Shown: piece after piece, positions 7,621-16,425 of the stretch | Layout of the letters: the number at the start of each line of letters is the position of its first letter | Numbering within the stretch: position 1 is the stretch's first letter | Assembly (NCBI GenBank): GCA_033283335.1 | Contig: JAWMQP010000003.1 | Coordinates: forward strand, 372,001-436,000 | Length of the DNA stretch: 64,000 nt | From: Pseudomaricurvus sp033283335 | Lineage (GTDB): Bacteria > Pseudomonadota > Gammaproteobacteria > Pseudomonadales > Cellvibrionaceae | Direction: 5' to 3' | The notes under the pieces: generated by a model | Databases searched by the model: none | What the model was told of the DNA's origin: nothing | The model's input: the letters and a program-made list of their open reading frames with translations, nothing else | Made by a program: the position numbers and the translations under genes

Positions 7621-9840
7621 TTACCAGATCCAGGTCGCCCCTACCACGGCACTGCGGCCGCTGCCATACAGCCGTTCACCCACGGCGATATCCTCGTTGC
7701 CGCCAACCCGGTTGTAGCCGGCCAGATGATTTTGGTAGCGTTTGTCTGCGAGGTTGTCGATACCGGCCCGCAGCTGCAAGTTGTCATTCACGGCGTAGCG
7801 CGCGAACAGATGCAGCAATCCATAACCGGGGGTTGTGGTTTCGCTGTTGTAGTGGGACACGCGGTTTTGCCGGTCAAACACTTCACTTACTAATTGCAGC
7901 TGCCAGTGGTTGTCAGTGTAGGTCAATGCCAGTCGATGATTCAGCGGGGCCAGGCGGTAGAGATCATCTTGCTCATCCGTTCGTTTGCCCCGGACATAGC
8001 TCAGGGTGCCCGCCAATGACCAGTGGTTGCTGAATTGATAACCGTAGGACAGTTCGCCACCGAACAGCCTGGCATCAATGTTTGCGTACTGCAGGGGCGG
8101 ATTGCCGCCGCTCATCATCGCAGCAAACATTGCTACGGCGTTGTCGGTCATCGGCATGCCGCTGCTGGTGTAGGGAACCCCCTGAATGTAGTCGTCGACT
8201 TCACGATAGAACAGCTGCAGAGATACAAACCCTCCACTAGCCGTGTAATCGAAGCCGGCATTCAGTTCGGTGGCGGTTTCACTGTCCAGGTCGAGATTGC
8301 CAATGTAGGTGTGGCCATCCGCCAGTCCACCGGTGGACTGCATGGGCAGCCACAGGTAGCGTTCTTGATAGGAGGGCGCTCGTTGTTTGCTCGACAGGCC
8401 GGTATGCACACGCACAGACGGATGCAATTGATAGCTGCCTTTCAGAACCAGATCGCGGTTGTGGTAAGTTTCACTGCGATCGCTGTGGTTAAAGTTCAGC
8501 GCCAGCATGCCTGCCATATTGGTCATCATGGTCATGTTCATCATGCCCATGGTGCCCATTCCGAAGAATGCGCCTACCTCATCAGCGTCCATGTCGACGT
8601 GATTCAGACGCGCACCGGCTTCCCAGCGCCAGTCGCCATTCTGTTGCTGCCATTCAGCAAACAGACCGGTGATTGACCGAGTGGCATGGTTGAAATTATT
8701 GATTTCAAACAAAGGCATGTCAGGGTTGGTGACGGTAGCACTGTGCTGGCTGTCAGAGTAGTCGGCGCCCACGTTGATCAGGCCTTCGTTATAAGGGAGT
8801 CCGAACATGATCTTGTGGGTAATCTGGCGACCATCAGCCAAGGTTTCGCGAGCTCCCATCATGGGCTGGGGGCGCAGGCTAAAGTTGTCCATAGCGTGAA
8901 AGACATTTGAATAACTGCTGTTCCAGCTGAAAGACACGTCGCCCAGCTTGCCGGTCCACTCCAGGCTGGCCAGGTCCGAATCGATTGCAGTGATGTCCAT
9001 AGCCAGGGCCGGCGTACCGGATCGACCGGTGTTGTTTTTACCTGCAGTGAACGTCACTTGGTTATCACCGTGTTGATAGCCGTAAAAGGCATCGTAGCGG
9101 CGTCGCTCGTATTCACTGGTGTCCAGAGAGCCACCTTTGAATTGGCCATCGTCGGCCTGGTCGTAGTTACCACTGATACCCAGCTTGTGATTCTGGTTTG
9201 CCGTGATTAACTGCAGGGAAGACTGTGAGCCTTGATTCTGGCTTTGCCAGTCGCTATTGAGTCGCGCCTGCAATTCAAATTCGTCCTTCTGAGTGAAAGC
9301 GCCCAAATGACGACGGGCGTTGATATGCCCGCCCAGGGTTTCCTGCCCCTGGCTGACCGAGGCAATACCGCGCGTGACTTCCAGCGTGTCGAGCATGGCC
9401 GCGGGGACATATGAAAGCGGGGCGTCCATGGCGTTAGGACCACCGGTCACGATGCTGGCGCCGTCGATGGTGACATGGATGCGATCGCCACTCAGGCCCC
9501 GATACTGGGCTAACCCGGTCAGGCCGCCGTTGCGGTTAACGGCCGCACCAGGCACCGACCACAAGACTTCGGCGCTGTCGGCACTGTGGTTCAGCTGCGA
9601 CGACGCGGAGTGAATGGTGGACAGGGACCAGCTGTGTTCCTCGACGGATACTTCCGGTAAATGATCGCTGCTAATGATGGTGTCGTTGGCATCGCTGGCG
9701 CTGGTCGGTAAGGCCAGGCTGGTGGTTAAGGATGTGGCCAGCGTCAGTTGAAATGCCTGTGCCAGGTGAAAGACTGCCTTAGCCCGAGGCTGAGGTTGTT
9801 GTGGAATGCGCGTTAACGCCATAGTGCCCCCAAGATACAT
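7621..9840 (-). CDS. TonB-dependent outer-membrane receptor, copper type (OprC/NosA-like)
   Basis: A 739-residue plug-and-barrel receptor with an N-terminal export signal and plug motifs (RGLSGDRIHVTIDG, LDTLEVTRGIASV). The plug stretch TGGPNAMDAP aligns with the copper-site stretch of Pseudomonas OprC/NosA: Met138 corresponds to the M of CxxxM, but the Cys position is Gly134. An HxM pair (H315, M317, NVFHAMDN) also lines up. A methionine-rich loop at about 428-445 holds nine Met. C-terminus is ...ATWIW. Start ATG 9840 or ATG 9822 are both possible. It is read just ahead of regBA on the same strand. Copper uptake is inferred. Confidence 0.82.
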   Translation of the reverse strand: MYLGGTMALTRIPQQPQPRAKAVFHLAQAFQLTLATSLTTSLALPTSASDANDTIISSDHLPEVSVEEHSWSLSTIHSASSQLNHSADSAEVLWSVPGAAVNRNGGLTGLAQYRGLSGDRIHVTIDGASIVTGGPNAMDAPLSYVPAAMLDTLEVTRGIASVSQGQETLGGHINARRHLGAFTQKDEFELQARLNSDWQSQNQGSQSSLQLITANQNHKLGISGNYDQADDGQFKGGSLDTSEYERRRYDAFYGYQHGDNQVTFTAGKNNTGRSGTPALAMDITAIDSDLASLEWTGKLGDVSFSWNSSYSNVFHAMDNFSLRPQPMMGARETLADGRQITHKIMFGLPYNEGLINVGADYSDSQHSATVTNPDMPLFEINNFNHATRSITGLFAEWQQQNGDWRWEAGARLNHVDMDADEVGAFFGMGTMGMMNMTMMTNMAGMLALNFNHSDRSETYHNRDLVLKGSYQLHPSVRVHTGLSSKQRAPSYQERYLWLPMQSTGGLADGHTYIGNLDLDSETATELNAGFDYTASGGFVSLQLFYREVDDYIQGVPYTSSGMPMTDNAVAMFAAMMSGGNPPLQYANIDARLFGGELSYGYQFSNHWSLAGTLSYVRGKRTDEQDDLYRLAPLNHRLALTYTDNHWQLQLVSEVFDRQNRVSHYNSETTTPGYGLLHLFARYAVNDNLQLRAGIDNLADKRYQNHLAGYNRVGGNEDIAVGERLYGSGRSAVVGATWIW

Positions 9841-9890
9841 TCACTACCCATTTATCCGACTATGATAGTGTTTCAGTGGCTGGCATGGGA

Positions 9891-9907
9891 TGCGACACAT
9901 TGTCGCA
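9891..9907. promoter_or_regulatory. GCGAC-type inverted repeat, possible RegA/PrrA site
   Basis: TGCGACA (9891-9897), CAT, TGTCGCA (9901-9907): a perfect 7-3-7 dyad in the gap between the receptor gene (minus) and the MATE gene (plus). RegA/PrrA/RoxR proteins are known to bind GCGNC half-sites in degenerate dyads, and regBA is the neighbouring pair. The receptor start is 50 bases away, so the dyad is well placed to control that promoter. Confidence 0.5.
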
Positions 9908-10000
9908 CGGCCGAGTTGGATCTACCTTCTTTCTGTCTATGTTCTACCTCCGCTATACGTGTGTTTTAATAGCCGCCGTTTCGGCAGTGGGGAAATTTTT

Positions 10001-11359
10001 GTGAAGCAATCGGTTTCGTTTACGGATGGACCTGTTGGGGGGCAGCTGTCTCGTATGGCACTGCCCATGGTATGGGGGCTGTTGGCCACCATGTCATTCA
10101 ACGCTGTGGACACCTTTTTTGTGGCCCAGCTGGGCAGCCAGGCGCTGGCGGCCATGAGCTTTACCTTTCCCGTGGTGATGGTGGTGACCAGCATGGCCAT
10201 TGGCCTGGGGGCGGGTACGTCATCGGTGATGGCCCGTCGCCTGGGGTTGCAGGATATCGTTGGTTCCCAGCAGTTGGCGGGCGATACCCTGTTGCTGAGT
10301 CTGTTGTTGTCGTTGCTGGTGATGGCGTTGGGCTGGCTGACCGTCGAACCCTTGTTTCTACTGTTGGGAGCGGAACCGCATTTGCTGCCTCTGATTCGGC
10401 AGTACATGGATGTGTGGTATCTCAACACGCCGTTTGTGCTCATGCCGATGGTGATGTCGGCCATGATGCGCGCCACCGGTAACAACAACTTCGCCGGCAA
10501 CCTGATGCTGGTGTCTGCCCTGGCGAATGTCGTACTGGATCCCATCCTGATTTTCGGCTGGGGACCTGTACCGCGACTGGAGATTGCCGGTGCGGCCTGG
10601 GCCACCGTCATTGTCAGGTCGTTGACAGTATTGGTGTCTTTTTATCTGGTGACCCGTCATTTGCACCTGATGAGTCGTCCGAGTAGACACTGGCAAGGTT
10701 TGAAGGCGTCCTGGAAGGCGGTGATGCATATTGGTTTGCCGGCCATGGGGACCAATATGATCATCCCGCTGGCAGGAGCTGTCACTGTGGCACTGGTGGC
10801 CGTGCACGGCGTGGATGCGGTGGCCGGGTTCGGAGTGGCCATGCGCATTGAACCGGTGGTGCTGATTGCCTTTTATGCCATCTCTGGGGTGGTGGGTCCG
10901 TTTCTTGGTCAAAACATGGCGTCACAACACCAGCACCGACAAAACCAGCTATTGCAAGTGTTGTTGCGCTTCTGCCTACTGTTTGGGTTGGTGCTGGCAC
11001 TGTTGCTGTGGTTGTGTGGTGAAACCGTTGCCGGCTGGTTTAGCGATTCCAGCGGGGTGATTGCCGTGGCGGTGGCCTACCTGACCATTGTGCCACTCAG
11101 CTACGGTTGCTATGGCCTGGTGATGTCCGTCAACGCCAGCTTCAATGGCCTGGGCTACCCCTTGCCGGCGATGTTGATATCTTTTCTGCGGGTGCTGGGG
11201 CTGTATTTGCCGCTGGCGTTCATCGGTCAGTGGGGCTGGGGCCTGCAAGGGCTGTTTGCCGCTTCGGCTCTGGCCAATGTGGGAACTGCGCTGGTGGGGT
11301 GCCTGTGGCTGCGACGATACCTGGGCAGTGCCCAGCAAGCCGCCGCCCAACACACCTAA
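10001..11359 (+). CDS. MATE-family multidrug/metabolite exporter
   Basis: A 452-residue inner-membrane protein with 12 predicted helices in two homologous halves (DGPVGGQLSRMALPMVWG at the start; internal repeat GLPAMGTNMIIPLAGA). MATE proteins export cationic or organic compounds using Na+ or H+ gradients. I choose GTG at 10001 (VKQSVSFTDG) because GTGGGGAAA stands about 8 bases upstream and the upstream in-frame extension to 9890 is not MATE-like. Transcribed away from the receptor gene. Substrate unknown. Confidence 0.88.
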   Translation: MKQSVSFTDGPVGGQLSRMALPMVWGLLATMSFNAVDTFFVAQLGSQALAAMSFTFPVVMVVTSMAIGLGAGTSSVMARRLGLQDIVGSQQLAGDTLLLSLLLSLLVMALGWLTVEPLFLLLGAEPHLLPLIRQYMDVWYLNTPFVLMPMVMSAMMRATGNNNFAGNLMLVSALANVVLDPILIFGWGPVPRLEIAGAAWATVIVRSLTVLVSFYLVTRHLHLMSRPSRHWQGLKASWKAVMHIGLPAMGTNMIIPLAGAVTVALVAVHGVDAVAGFGVAMRIEPVVLIAFYAISGVVGPFLGQNMASQHQHRQNQLLQVLLRFCLLFGLVLALLLWLCGETVAGWFSDSSGVIAVAVAYLTIVPLSYGCYGLVMSVNASFNGLGYPLPAMLISFLRVLGLYLPLAFIGQWGWGLQGLFAASALANVGTALVGCLWLRRYLGSAQQAAAQHT

Positions 11360-11397
11360 CCGGCCGCAAAAGTCAGGACTGTCGTTGTATAAACCGG

Positions 11398-11403
11398 TAT
11401 AAT
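11398..11403 (+). promoter_or_regulatory. Candidate -10 element for prfC
   Basis: A perfect TATAAT at 11398-11403 lies about 70 bases before the prfC start codon, in the short gap after the MATE gene. No good -35 hexamer is present at 16-18 bases upstream, so the promoter call is tentative. Confidence 0.35.
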
Positions 11404-11473
11404 GCCGCGCTTTGCGTGCCGGTCGCCTGTGTGGCCGCATTATCTATGGTTACAGCCTGAATACGATCGACCT

Positions 11474-13051
11474 ATGAGTTCATTTAAGTCTGATCTGGCC
11501 AAGCGCCGGACCTTCGCGATTATTTCTCACCCGGATGCCGGTAAAACCACCATTACCGAAAAACTGCTGTTGTTCGGAAACGCCATTCAGCTGGCCGGTT
11601 CGGTGAAGGGTAAAAAAGGCCCTCACGCCAAGTCCGACTGGATGACCATGGAGCAGGAGCGGGGCATTTCGGTGACCTCGTCGGTGATGCAGTTTCCCTA
11701 CAAGGAGCGCGTCGTCAACCTGCTGGATACCCCGGGGCACGAAGATTTCTCCGAGGATACCTATCGCACGCTGACCGCCGTGGATTCGGTGCTGATGGTG
11801 ATCGACGGCGCCAAGGGTGTTGAGGATCGCACCATCAAACTGATGGAAGTGTGTCGTCTGCGTGATACCCCGATCCTGTCGTTTGTTAACAAGATGGACC
11901 GCGATATTCGCGATCCCATCGAGGTCATGGACGAGATCGAAGACGTGCTGAAAATCGCCGCTGCTCCCATTAACTGGCCGCTGGGCATGGGTAAGGAATT
12001 CAAGGGCGTATACAACCTCTACACGGACACCATCCACGTGTTCCAGTCGGGCATGGGGCATACCATCAACGACGACATCCGCATCCAGGGACTCGACAGC
12101 GATGAGGCGACCGCCCTGCTGGGTAATTACGCCGATGATATCCGCGAAGAAATCGAGCTGGTGCGCGGCGCCACCCACGAGTTTGATGTGGAGGAATACC
12201 TGGCTGGTCGCATGACGCCGGTATTCTTCGGTACCGCACTCGGCAACTTTGGTGTGCGGGAAATGCTCGACGGGTTTGTCGAGTGGGCACCGGCGCCGCT
12301 GGCCCGCAACACGGCAACGCGCACCGTTGAAGCGGGGGAAGAAAAGTTCAGCGGCTTTGTGTTTAAGATTCAGGCCAATATGGATCCCAAGCATCGCGAC
12401 CGCATTGCGTTTATGCGGGTATGTTCGGGCACTTACTCCAAAGGTATGAAGATGAAGCACGTGAGGCTTGGCAAGGATGTGAAGATTGCTGACGCGGTGA
12501 CCTTCCTGGCTGGTGATCGCAGCCATGTGGATGAGGCCATTTCTGGGGATATTATCGGCCTGCACAACCACGGCACCATCCAGATTGGCGACACGTTCAC
12601 GGAAGGCGAAGAGCTGAAGTTCACCGGTATCCCTCACTTTGCGCCGGAGTTATTCCGCAAGATCCGCCTGAAAGATCCCCTGAAAACCAAGCAGCTACAG
12701 AAAGGCTTGCAGCAGTTGTCGGAAGAGGGTTCCACTCAGGTGTTTTTCCCGCTCAACTCCAATGACCTTATCGTCGGCGCCGTGGGCGTACTGCAGTTTG
12801 AGGTGGTGGCCTATCGTCTGAAAGACGAATACAAGGTGGAAGCCATTTACGAACCCGTGAGTGTGAATACGGCCCGCTGGGTAGAGTGCAGTGATGCCAA
12901 GAAACTGGAAGAGTTCAAGCGCAAGTGCAGTGATAACCTGGCCATTGATGGCGGTGGCCACTTGACGTACCTGGCGCCGACACGGGTGAATCTGTCGTTG
13001 ACAGAAGAGCGTCATCCGGATGTCGAGTTCTGGGCGACCCGCGAGCACTAG
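11474..13051 (+). CDS. prfC: Peptide chain release factor 3 (RF3)
   Basis: A 525-residue translational GTPase that recycles RF1/RF2 from the ribosome after peptide release. G1 is HPDAGKTT, followed by G2/G3 elements (WMTMEQERGISVTSS, LLDTPGHEDFSEDTYR) and G4 NKMD; the C-terminal RF3-specific region (GVLQFEVVAYRLKDEY) is intact. Length matches the family (about 525-529). I choose ATG at 11474 (MSSFKSDLAKRRTFAI), which matches known RF3 N-termini; the frame is open further upstream but not conserved. Confidence 0.97.
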   Translation: MSSFKSDLAKRRTFAIISHPDAGKTTITEKLLLFGNAIQLAGSVKGKKGPHAKSDWMTMEQERGISVTSSVMQFPYKERVVNLLDTPGHEDFSEDTYRTLTAVDSVLMVIDGAKGVEDRTIKLMEVCRLRDTPILSFVNKMDRDIRDPIEVMDEIEDVLKIAAAPINWPLGMGKEFKGVYNLYTDTIHVFQSGMGHTINDDIRIQGLDSDEATALLGNYADDIREEIELVRGATHEFDVEEYLAGRMTPVFFGTALGNFGVREMLDGFVEWAPAPLARNTATRTVEAGEEKFSGFVFKIQANMDPKHRDRIAFMRVCSGTYSKGMKMKHVRLGKDVKIADAVTFLAGDRSHVDEAISGDIIGLHNHGTIQIGDTFTEGEELKFTGIPHFAPELFRKIRLKDPLKTKQLQKGLQQLSEEGSTQVFFPLNSNDLIVGAVGVLQFEVVAYRLKDEYKVEAIYEPVSVNTARWVECSDAKKLEEFKRKCSDNLAIDGGGHLTYLAPTRVNLSLTEERHPDVEFWATREH

Positions 13052-13143
13052 CCGACATTATCTACGTAACTGTTGCCATCGCCCTGTGATTAGCATTTTA
13101 TGGAAGCACTAGCTGTCAGGGATGACGGCCATACAATAACAAA

Positions 13144-13179
13144 CAGGCTCTTGCCGAGAGGGGGCGTTCAAAGAGCCTG
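13144..13179 (+). other. Hairpin in the leader of the acyltransferase gene
   Basis: CAGGCTCTT (13144-13152) and AAGAGCCTG (13171-13179) are perfect 9-base arms around an 18-base G-rich loop, ending 20 bases before the ATG at 13200. No T run follows, so it is more likely a leader structure than a terminator of prfC. Confidence 0.4.
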
Positions 13180-13199
13180 ATGACTAAGGTTAGTAATAC

Positions 13200-13790
13200 A
13201 TGACAATTGAATCCACCATCCCTGAAAACATGCCTCGCCGAGGTACAGACAATTGGCAAAAAGTGGGGCGTTTTTTGCTGCGTCTTATGGGTTGGAAGGT
13301 CGTCGGTCAGTTGCCGAACGATCCTAAAGTGATGCTGGTTCTGGCCCCCCATACGTCCAATTGGGATTTTGTCATTGGTGTGGCCGCCCTGTTGGGGTTG
13401 GATATTAAAATTTCCTTTATGATGAAAAAGGAAGCGTTCTTCTGGCCTTTTAAAAATATGTTTATGCGCTTCGGTGCCATTCCCATTGATCGCAAACAGG
13501 CTCAGGATGTGGTCGGGCAGGCCGCTAGCTGGTACGAAGAGCACGATAAAGTCTGGATGGGTATTACTCCCGAAGGAACTCGCAGCCGGGTCACTAGTTG
13601 GAAAACCGGCTTTTTACGCATTGCCCATCGCGCCGAAATTCCTGTTGTATTAATCGGTATGGATGCCACCAAAAAGTCCATTATCATTGACAAGGTGGTC
13701 CGCGCTACTGGCGACCACGAAGTGCAGGCCGAAGAAATTCGCCAGTACATGAACGATAAGTTCATTGGTATTAATCTCAAGAACCAGTAG
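13200..13790 (+). CDS. PlsC-type lysophospholipid acyltransferase family protein
   Basis: A 196-residue member of the glycerophosphate acyltransferase family. The catalytic HX4D motif is HTSNWD (His51, Asp56) and the substrate motif is PEGTRS (about 124-129). It is short compared with PlsC (about 240) and lacks a clear N-terminal membrane anchor, like the small soluble or peripheral acyltransferases. Expected to acylate lysophosphatidate or a similar acceptor at the inner-membrane face. It stands alone between prfC and a permease gene. The exact acceptor is not determinable. Confidence 0.88.
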   Translation: MTIESTIPENMPRRGTDNWQKVGRFLLRLMGWKVVGQLPNDPKVMLVLAPHTSNWDFVIGVAALLGLDIKISFMMKKEAFFWPFKNMFMRFGAIPIDRKQAQDVVGQAASWYEEHDKVWMGITPEGTRSRVTSWKTGFLRIAHRAEIPVVLIGMDATKKSIIIDKVVRATGDHEVQAEEIRQYMNDKFIGINLKNQ

Positions 13791-13875
13791 CCGGAATCAC
13801 CATTCTCCAACACCGGGGGATTGGGCATAGGCGATAGACCTCACAGGGCAGTGATCGCCTGCGAGGTCGATGTAA

Positions 13876-14667
13876 TTGGAGATTGCTGTTCGTGTTGGAG
13901 ATGCCTTGGAAGCCCTCGACTTATCCGCGTTGACCTTTATTGTTTTAACTTTAATCGGATTTCTGGCCGGGTTTATCAGTGCCATTGCCGGTTCTGGAGG
14001 TTTGATCGTGTTGCCGGTGTTGCTGACCGCCGGCATACCGCCATTGAATGCCCTGGCCACCAACAAGTTTCAAAGTGTGTTCGGCACCTTGTCCTCGGCG
14101 CTCAACTTTTTACGACAGGGCCACATTGATCTTGCCAGTATGAAGGCCTCTTTGTTCTACGCTTTCATTGGCGCGGTGGCAGGCACCCTGACTGTGCAGC
14201 ATATCGACTCGGCCCTGCTCGAACGGCTGTTGCCCTACATCCTGATCGCACTGGCCCTCTATGTGGCTCTGTCACCGCGTATGTCGGACGAAGACAGTCA
14301 GCCTCGCTGGAGTGCACGCCGATTTGATCTTGTCATTGGCGGTGGTATTGGTTTTTATGGCGGCTTCCTGGGGCCGGCCATGGGATCGTTTTTTGCCGTG
14401 GCCTTTTCCTCATTGCGGGGTTTCAATTTACGCCGGGCAACGGCCCACACCAAACCGCTGGTGCTGGTCACCAACACCTCCTCTATGGTGATTTTTATCC
14501 TGGCGGGCCATGTGGTCTGGAGCCTGGCCATCGCGATGGCCGTAGCCCAGTTTATCGGCGCTCGACTGGGGTCGCAGCTGGTTATTCGCAAGGGTGCGAC
14601 CCTGGTGCAGCCGGTGCTGGTGGTGGTGATTCTGTTGCTGGCGGTTAAACTGTTGGTATTTCCCTAA
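13876..14667 (+). CDS. TauE/SafE-family (TSUP) membrane permease, YfcA-like
   Basis: A 263-residue inner-membrane protein with about 8 helices and the TSUP repeat motifs GFISAIAGSGGLIVLPVLL, ALATNKFQSVFGTLSSA and GFYGGFLGPAMGSFF. The family is linked with export of sulfite, sulfoacetate or related anions, but most members have no proven substrate. The start is uncertain: TTG at 13876 (GAGG 9 bases upstream) or TTG at 13906 (GGAG 5 bases upstream); no ATG is available. The next gene follows after 32 bases and may be cotranscribed. Confidence 0.85.
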   Translation: MEIAVRVGDALEALDLSALTFIVLTLIGFLAGFISAIAGSGGLIVLPVLLTAGIPPLNALATNKFQSVFGTLSSALNFLRQGHIDLASMKASLFYAFIGAVAGTLTVQHIDSALLERLLPYILIALALYVALSPRMSDEDSQPRWSARRFDLVIGGGIGFYGGFLGPAMGSFFAVAFSSLRGFNLRRATAHTKPLVLVTNTSSMVIFILAGHVVWSLAIAMAVAQFIGARLGSQLVIRKGATLVQPVLVVVILLLAVKLLVFP

Positions 14668-14699
14668 GCTGCTATTGGGCACGGAGGCGCTTCGTTTTC

Positions 14700-15053
14700 A
14701 TGGTGTTATTGTTGTCCATCGTATTCAGTGTGGTGATTTGCCTGGCGGTGCTTGCCGTGCTGATGTGGGTGCGAACCCCTCTGTATCGGGTGTCAACAGA
14801 GCAGGTGATACGGGTGCTGGAGTTGATGTTGCTGGGCCAGGCGACGGAAAACGATTGGCGTATTTTTCTCGGCTACCCCATTCGCCAGGAGCCATTTCTC
14901 GACGACATTCGGCACCAGTGCCAGCTGCTGGATGAAGAGCACTTTATCGGTGACAGTCACACCCAGGGCTTCCTGTTGGACAAAGCCGGAAGATTGCGAG
15001 TGGCGGAGTTGTTGGAGGAAGTCCGGCGCTATCAAAGACAAAACCGGGGGTAG
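14700..15053 (+). CDS. Small membrane-anchored protein of unknown function
   Basis: A 117-residue protein with one N-terminal hydrophobic helix (residues 2-24, followed by RTPLYR), then a soluble, mostly helical, acidic domain (WRIFLGYPIRQEPFLDDIRHQ, RVAELLEEVRRYQRQNRG). I do not recognise a domain. It follows the TSUP permease at 32 bases, so the two could share a transcript. The hydrophobic start and the stop-free, normally composed frame support it as real. Confidence 0.7.
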   Translation: MVLLLSIVFSVVICLAVLAVLMWVRTPLYRVSTEQVIRVLELMLLGQATENDWRIFLGYPIRQEPFLDDIRHQCQLLDEEHFIGDSHTQGFLLDKAGRLRVAELLEEVRRYQRQNRG

Positions 15054-15107
15054 GCGAAACGATCCACGTGACCTTGAGTGCCGCTGTGGATTACCCCGAA
15101 AGATGGT

Positions 15108-15428
15108 TTAAAACTGATAAAAGAATTTCAATTGCAGGTAGCTTTCACTGACGTCCGCCTGGTAATTGAGTTCCCGGGAACGTCTCAGCTCTTCCTCTTC
15201 GTCGTATTGCCCTGTCAATTTCATCAGGTCTTCACGGGTGAGGCTGATCTGGTCTTCGTCTTCCATGTGGGCACGAAGCATGGGCATCTCGCCTGACTTG
15301 TTGGCTTTTTTGAGGTATTGCAGCCAGGCAGTCTCCTGGCTGGTGTCGGCGGCCAAGGCGGAACCGCTAAAGAGTGACCACAACATTAGCAGCAGGGCTG
15401 GGTAGAGCTTGCAATGACAGTGCGACAC
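15108..15428 (-). CDS. Small exported protein of unknown function
   Basis: A 106-residue protein with a clear signal peptide (hydrophobic core LLLMLWSLFSGSALA, cleavage after ALA near residue 27). The mature part is about 79 residues, charged and rich in Glu/Asp (DEDQISLTREDLMKL, YDEEEELRRSREL), and ends in aromatic residues (LKFFYQF). I do not recognise a family. It is convergent with the gene at 14700-15053. The preceding AT-rich gap (15429-15700) probably holds its promoter and that of the methyltransferase on the other strand. Confidence 0.65.
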   Translation of the reverse strand: MSHCHCKLYPALLLMLWSLFSGSALAADTSQETAWLQYLKKANKSGEMPMLRAHMEDEDQISLTREDLMKLTGQYDEEEELRRSRELNYQADVSESYLQLKFFYQF

Positions 15429-15700
15429 GGTGATGCCTCATGGATTGGCGTTGATTTACACCAATTCTTACCAAATCAATACATAAAAACTGTTAAGTGG
15501 GTATTCTTTTTAGAGTATTCTGTTATAGATTTTTTGAAACCTTGACTGGACGGCATAAGCGACGAGCGAACTGTGAATCTCGTCACAAGAGAGGTGCAGT
15601 TTTATCAAGATGTAGAGCGGTGCTTGAAAAGGATTGCAAAGGATCTTGATAGAAAGTGCATAGGTGGTCGTCAAGGTGATACTCTTCAGCTCTCAGGCCA

Positions 15701-16366
15701 ATGGGAAGTACCAGATTGATCAGCTCGACCCTCACCTCCATCGTTAACGACATCCTCCCCACAGCACGCATCGAAACCCTGGATCTGGGCAACGGCATCC
15801 AGTTGTATTTGATGAACGAAGATTACCCGCAGGGCAAGTTGCCTCAGGAAGCGGCACTGAAGTTGATGGAACAGCCTTACTACTGGGCTTTTTGCTGGGC
15901 TTCCGGGTTGGTGTTATCGAATTATATTCTGCAGAATCCCGAGCTGGTGGCGGGCAAGCGGGTGGTGGATTTCGGTTGTGGGTCGGGTGTGGTGGCGATC
16001 GCTGCGGCGCTGGCCGGGGCTGCGGAAGTGATTGCCTGTGATATTGATCCTCTGGCGATAGCGGCCACTCGTGAAAACGCTGCCTTAAACCGGGTTGAGT
16101 TAATCTACCGCGATGACTTTGAGCATATTGACGGGCATGTGGACCTGATCATCGTTGCCGACGTGCTCTATGACCGTGATAATTTTCCCTGGCTGTCGCG
16201 CTTCGTTGCTCGAGCGGACGATGTGTTGATTGCGGATTCCCGTGTGAAAGATTTTGATTTCCCACCCTATCGGCAGGTCGGTCGCAGCAGCGGCTGTACC
16301 ATGCCGGATCTGGATGAGTCGGCCGAATTTCGGGATGTGCGGATTTATCGAGCCCAATCTACCTGA
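15701..16366 (+). CDS. Class I SAM-dependent methyltransferase (METTL20/NNMT-like)
   Basis: A 221-residue methyltransferase. Motif I is VVDFGCGSGVVAIAA and motif II ACDIDPLA; IIVADVLYD is the post-motif region. The stretch PYYWAFCWASGLVLSNYIL, just before motif I, is typical of the group containing the ETF-beta lysine methyltransferase (METTL20) and nicotinamide N-methyltransferase-like proteins, in which the W...W/G pattern lines the SAM pocket. The substrate could be a protein lysine or a small molecule. The next gene starts 59 bases downstream and may be cotranscribed. Confidence 0.82.
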   Translation: MGSTRLISSTLTSIVNDILPTARIETLDLGNGIQLYLMNEDYPQGKLPQEAALKLMEQPYYWAFCWASGLVLSNYILQNPELVAGKRVVDFGCGSGVVAIAAALAGAAEVIACDIDPLAIAATRENAALNRVELIYRDDFEHIDGHVDLIIVADVLYDRDNFPWLSRFVARADDVLIADSRVKDFDFPPYRQVGRSSGCTMPDLDESAEFRDVRIYRAQST

Positions 16367-16425
16367 CTCTGGTGGCCTGCCGGGTCTACACTTGTGTATG
16401 GGAATATTCGCTGGGAGAGGGACGC

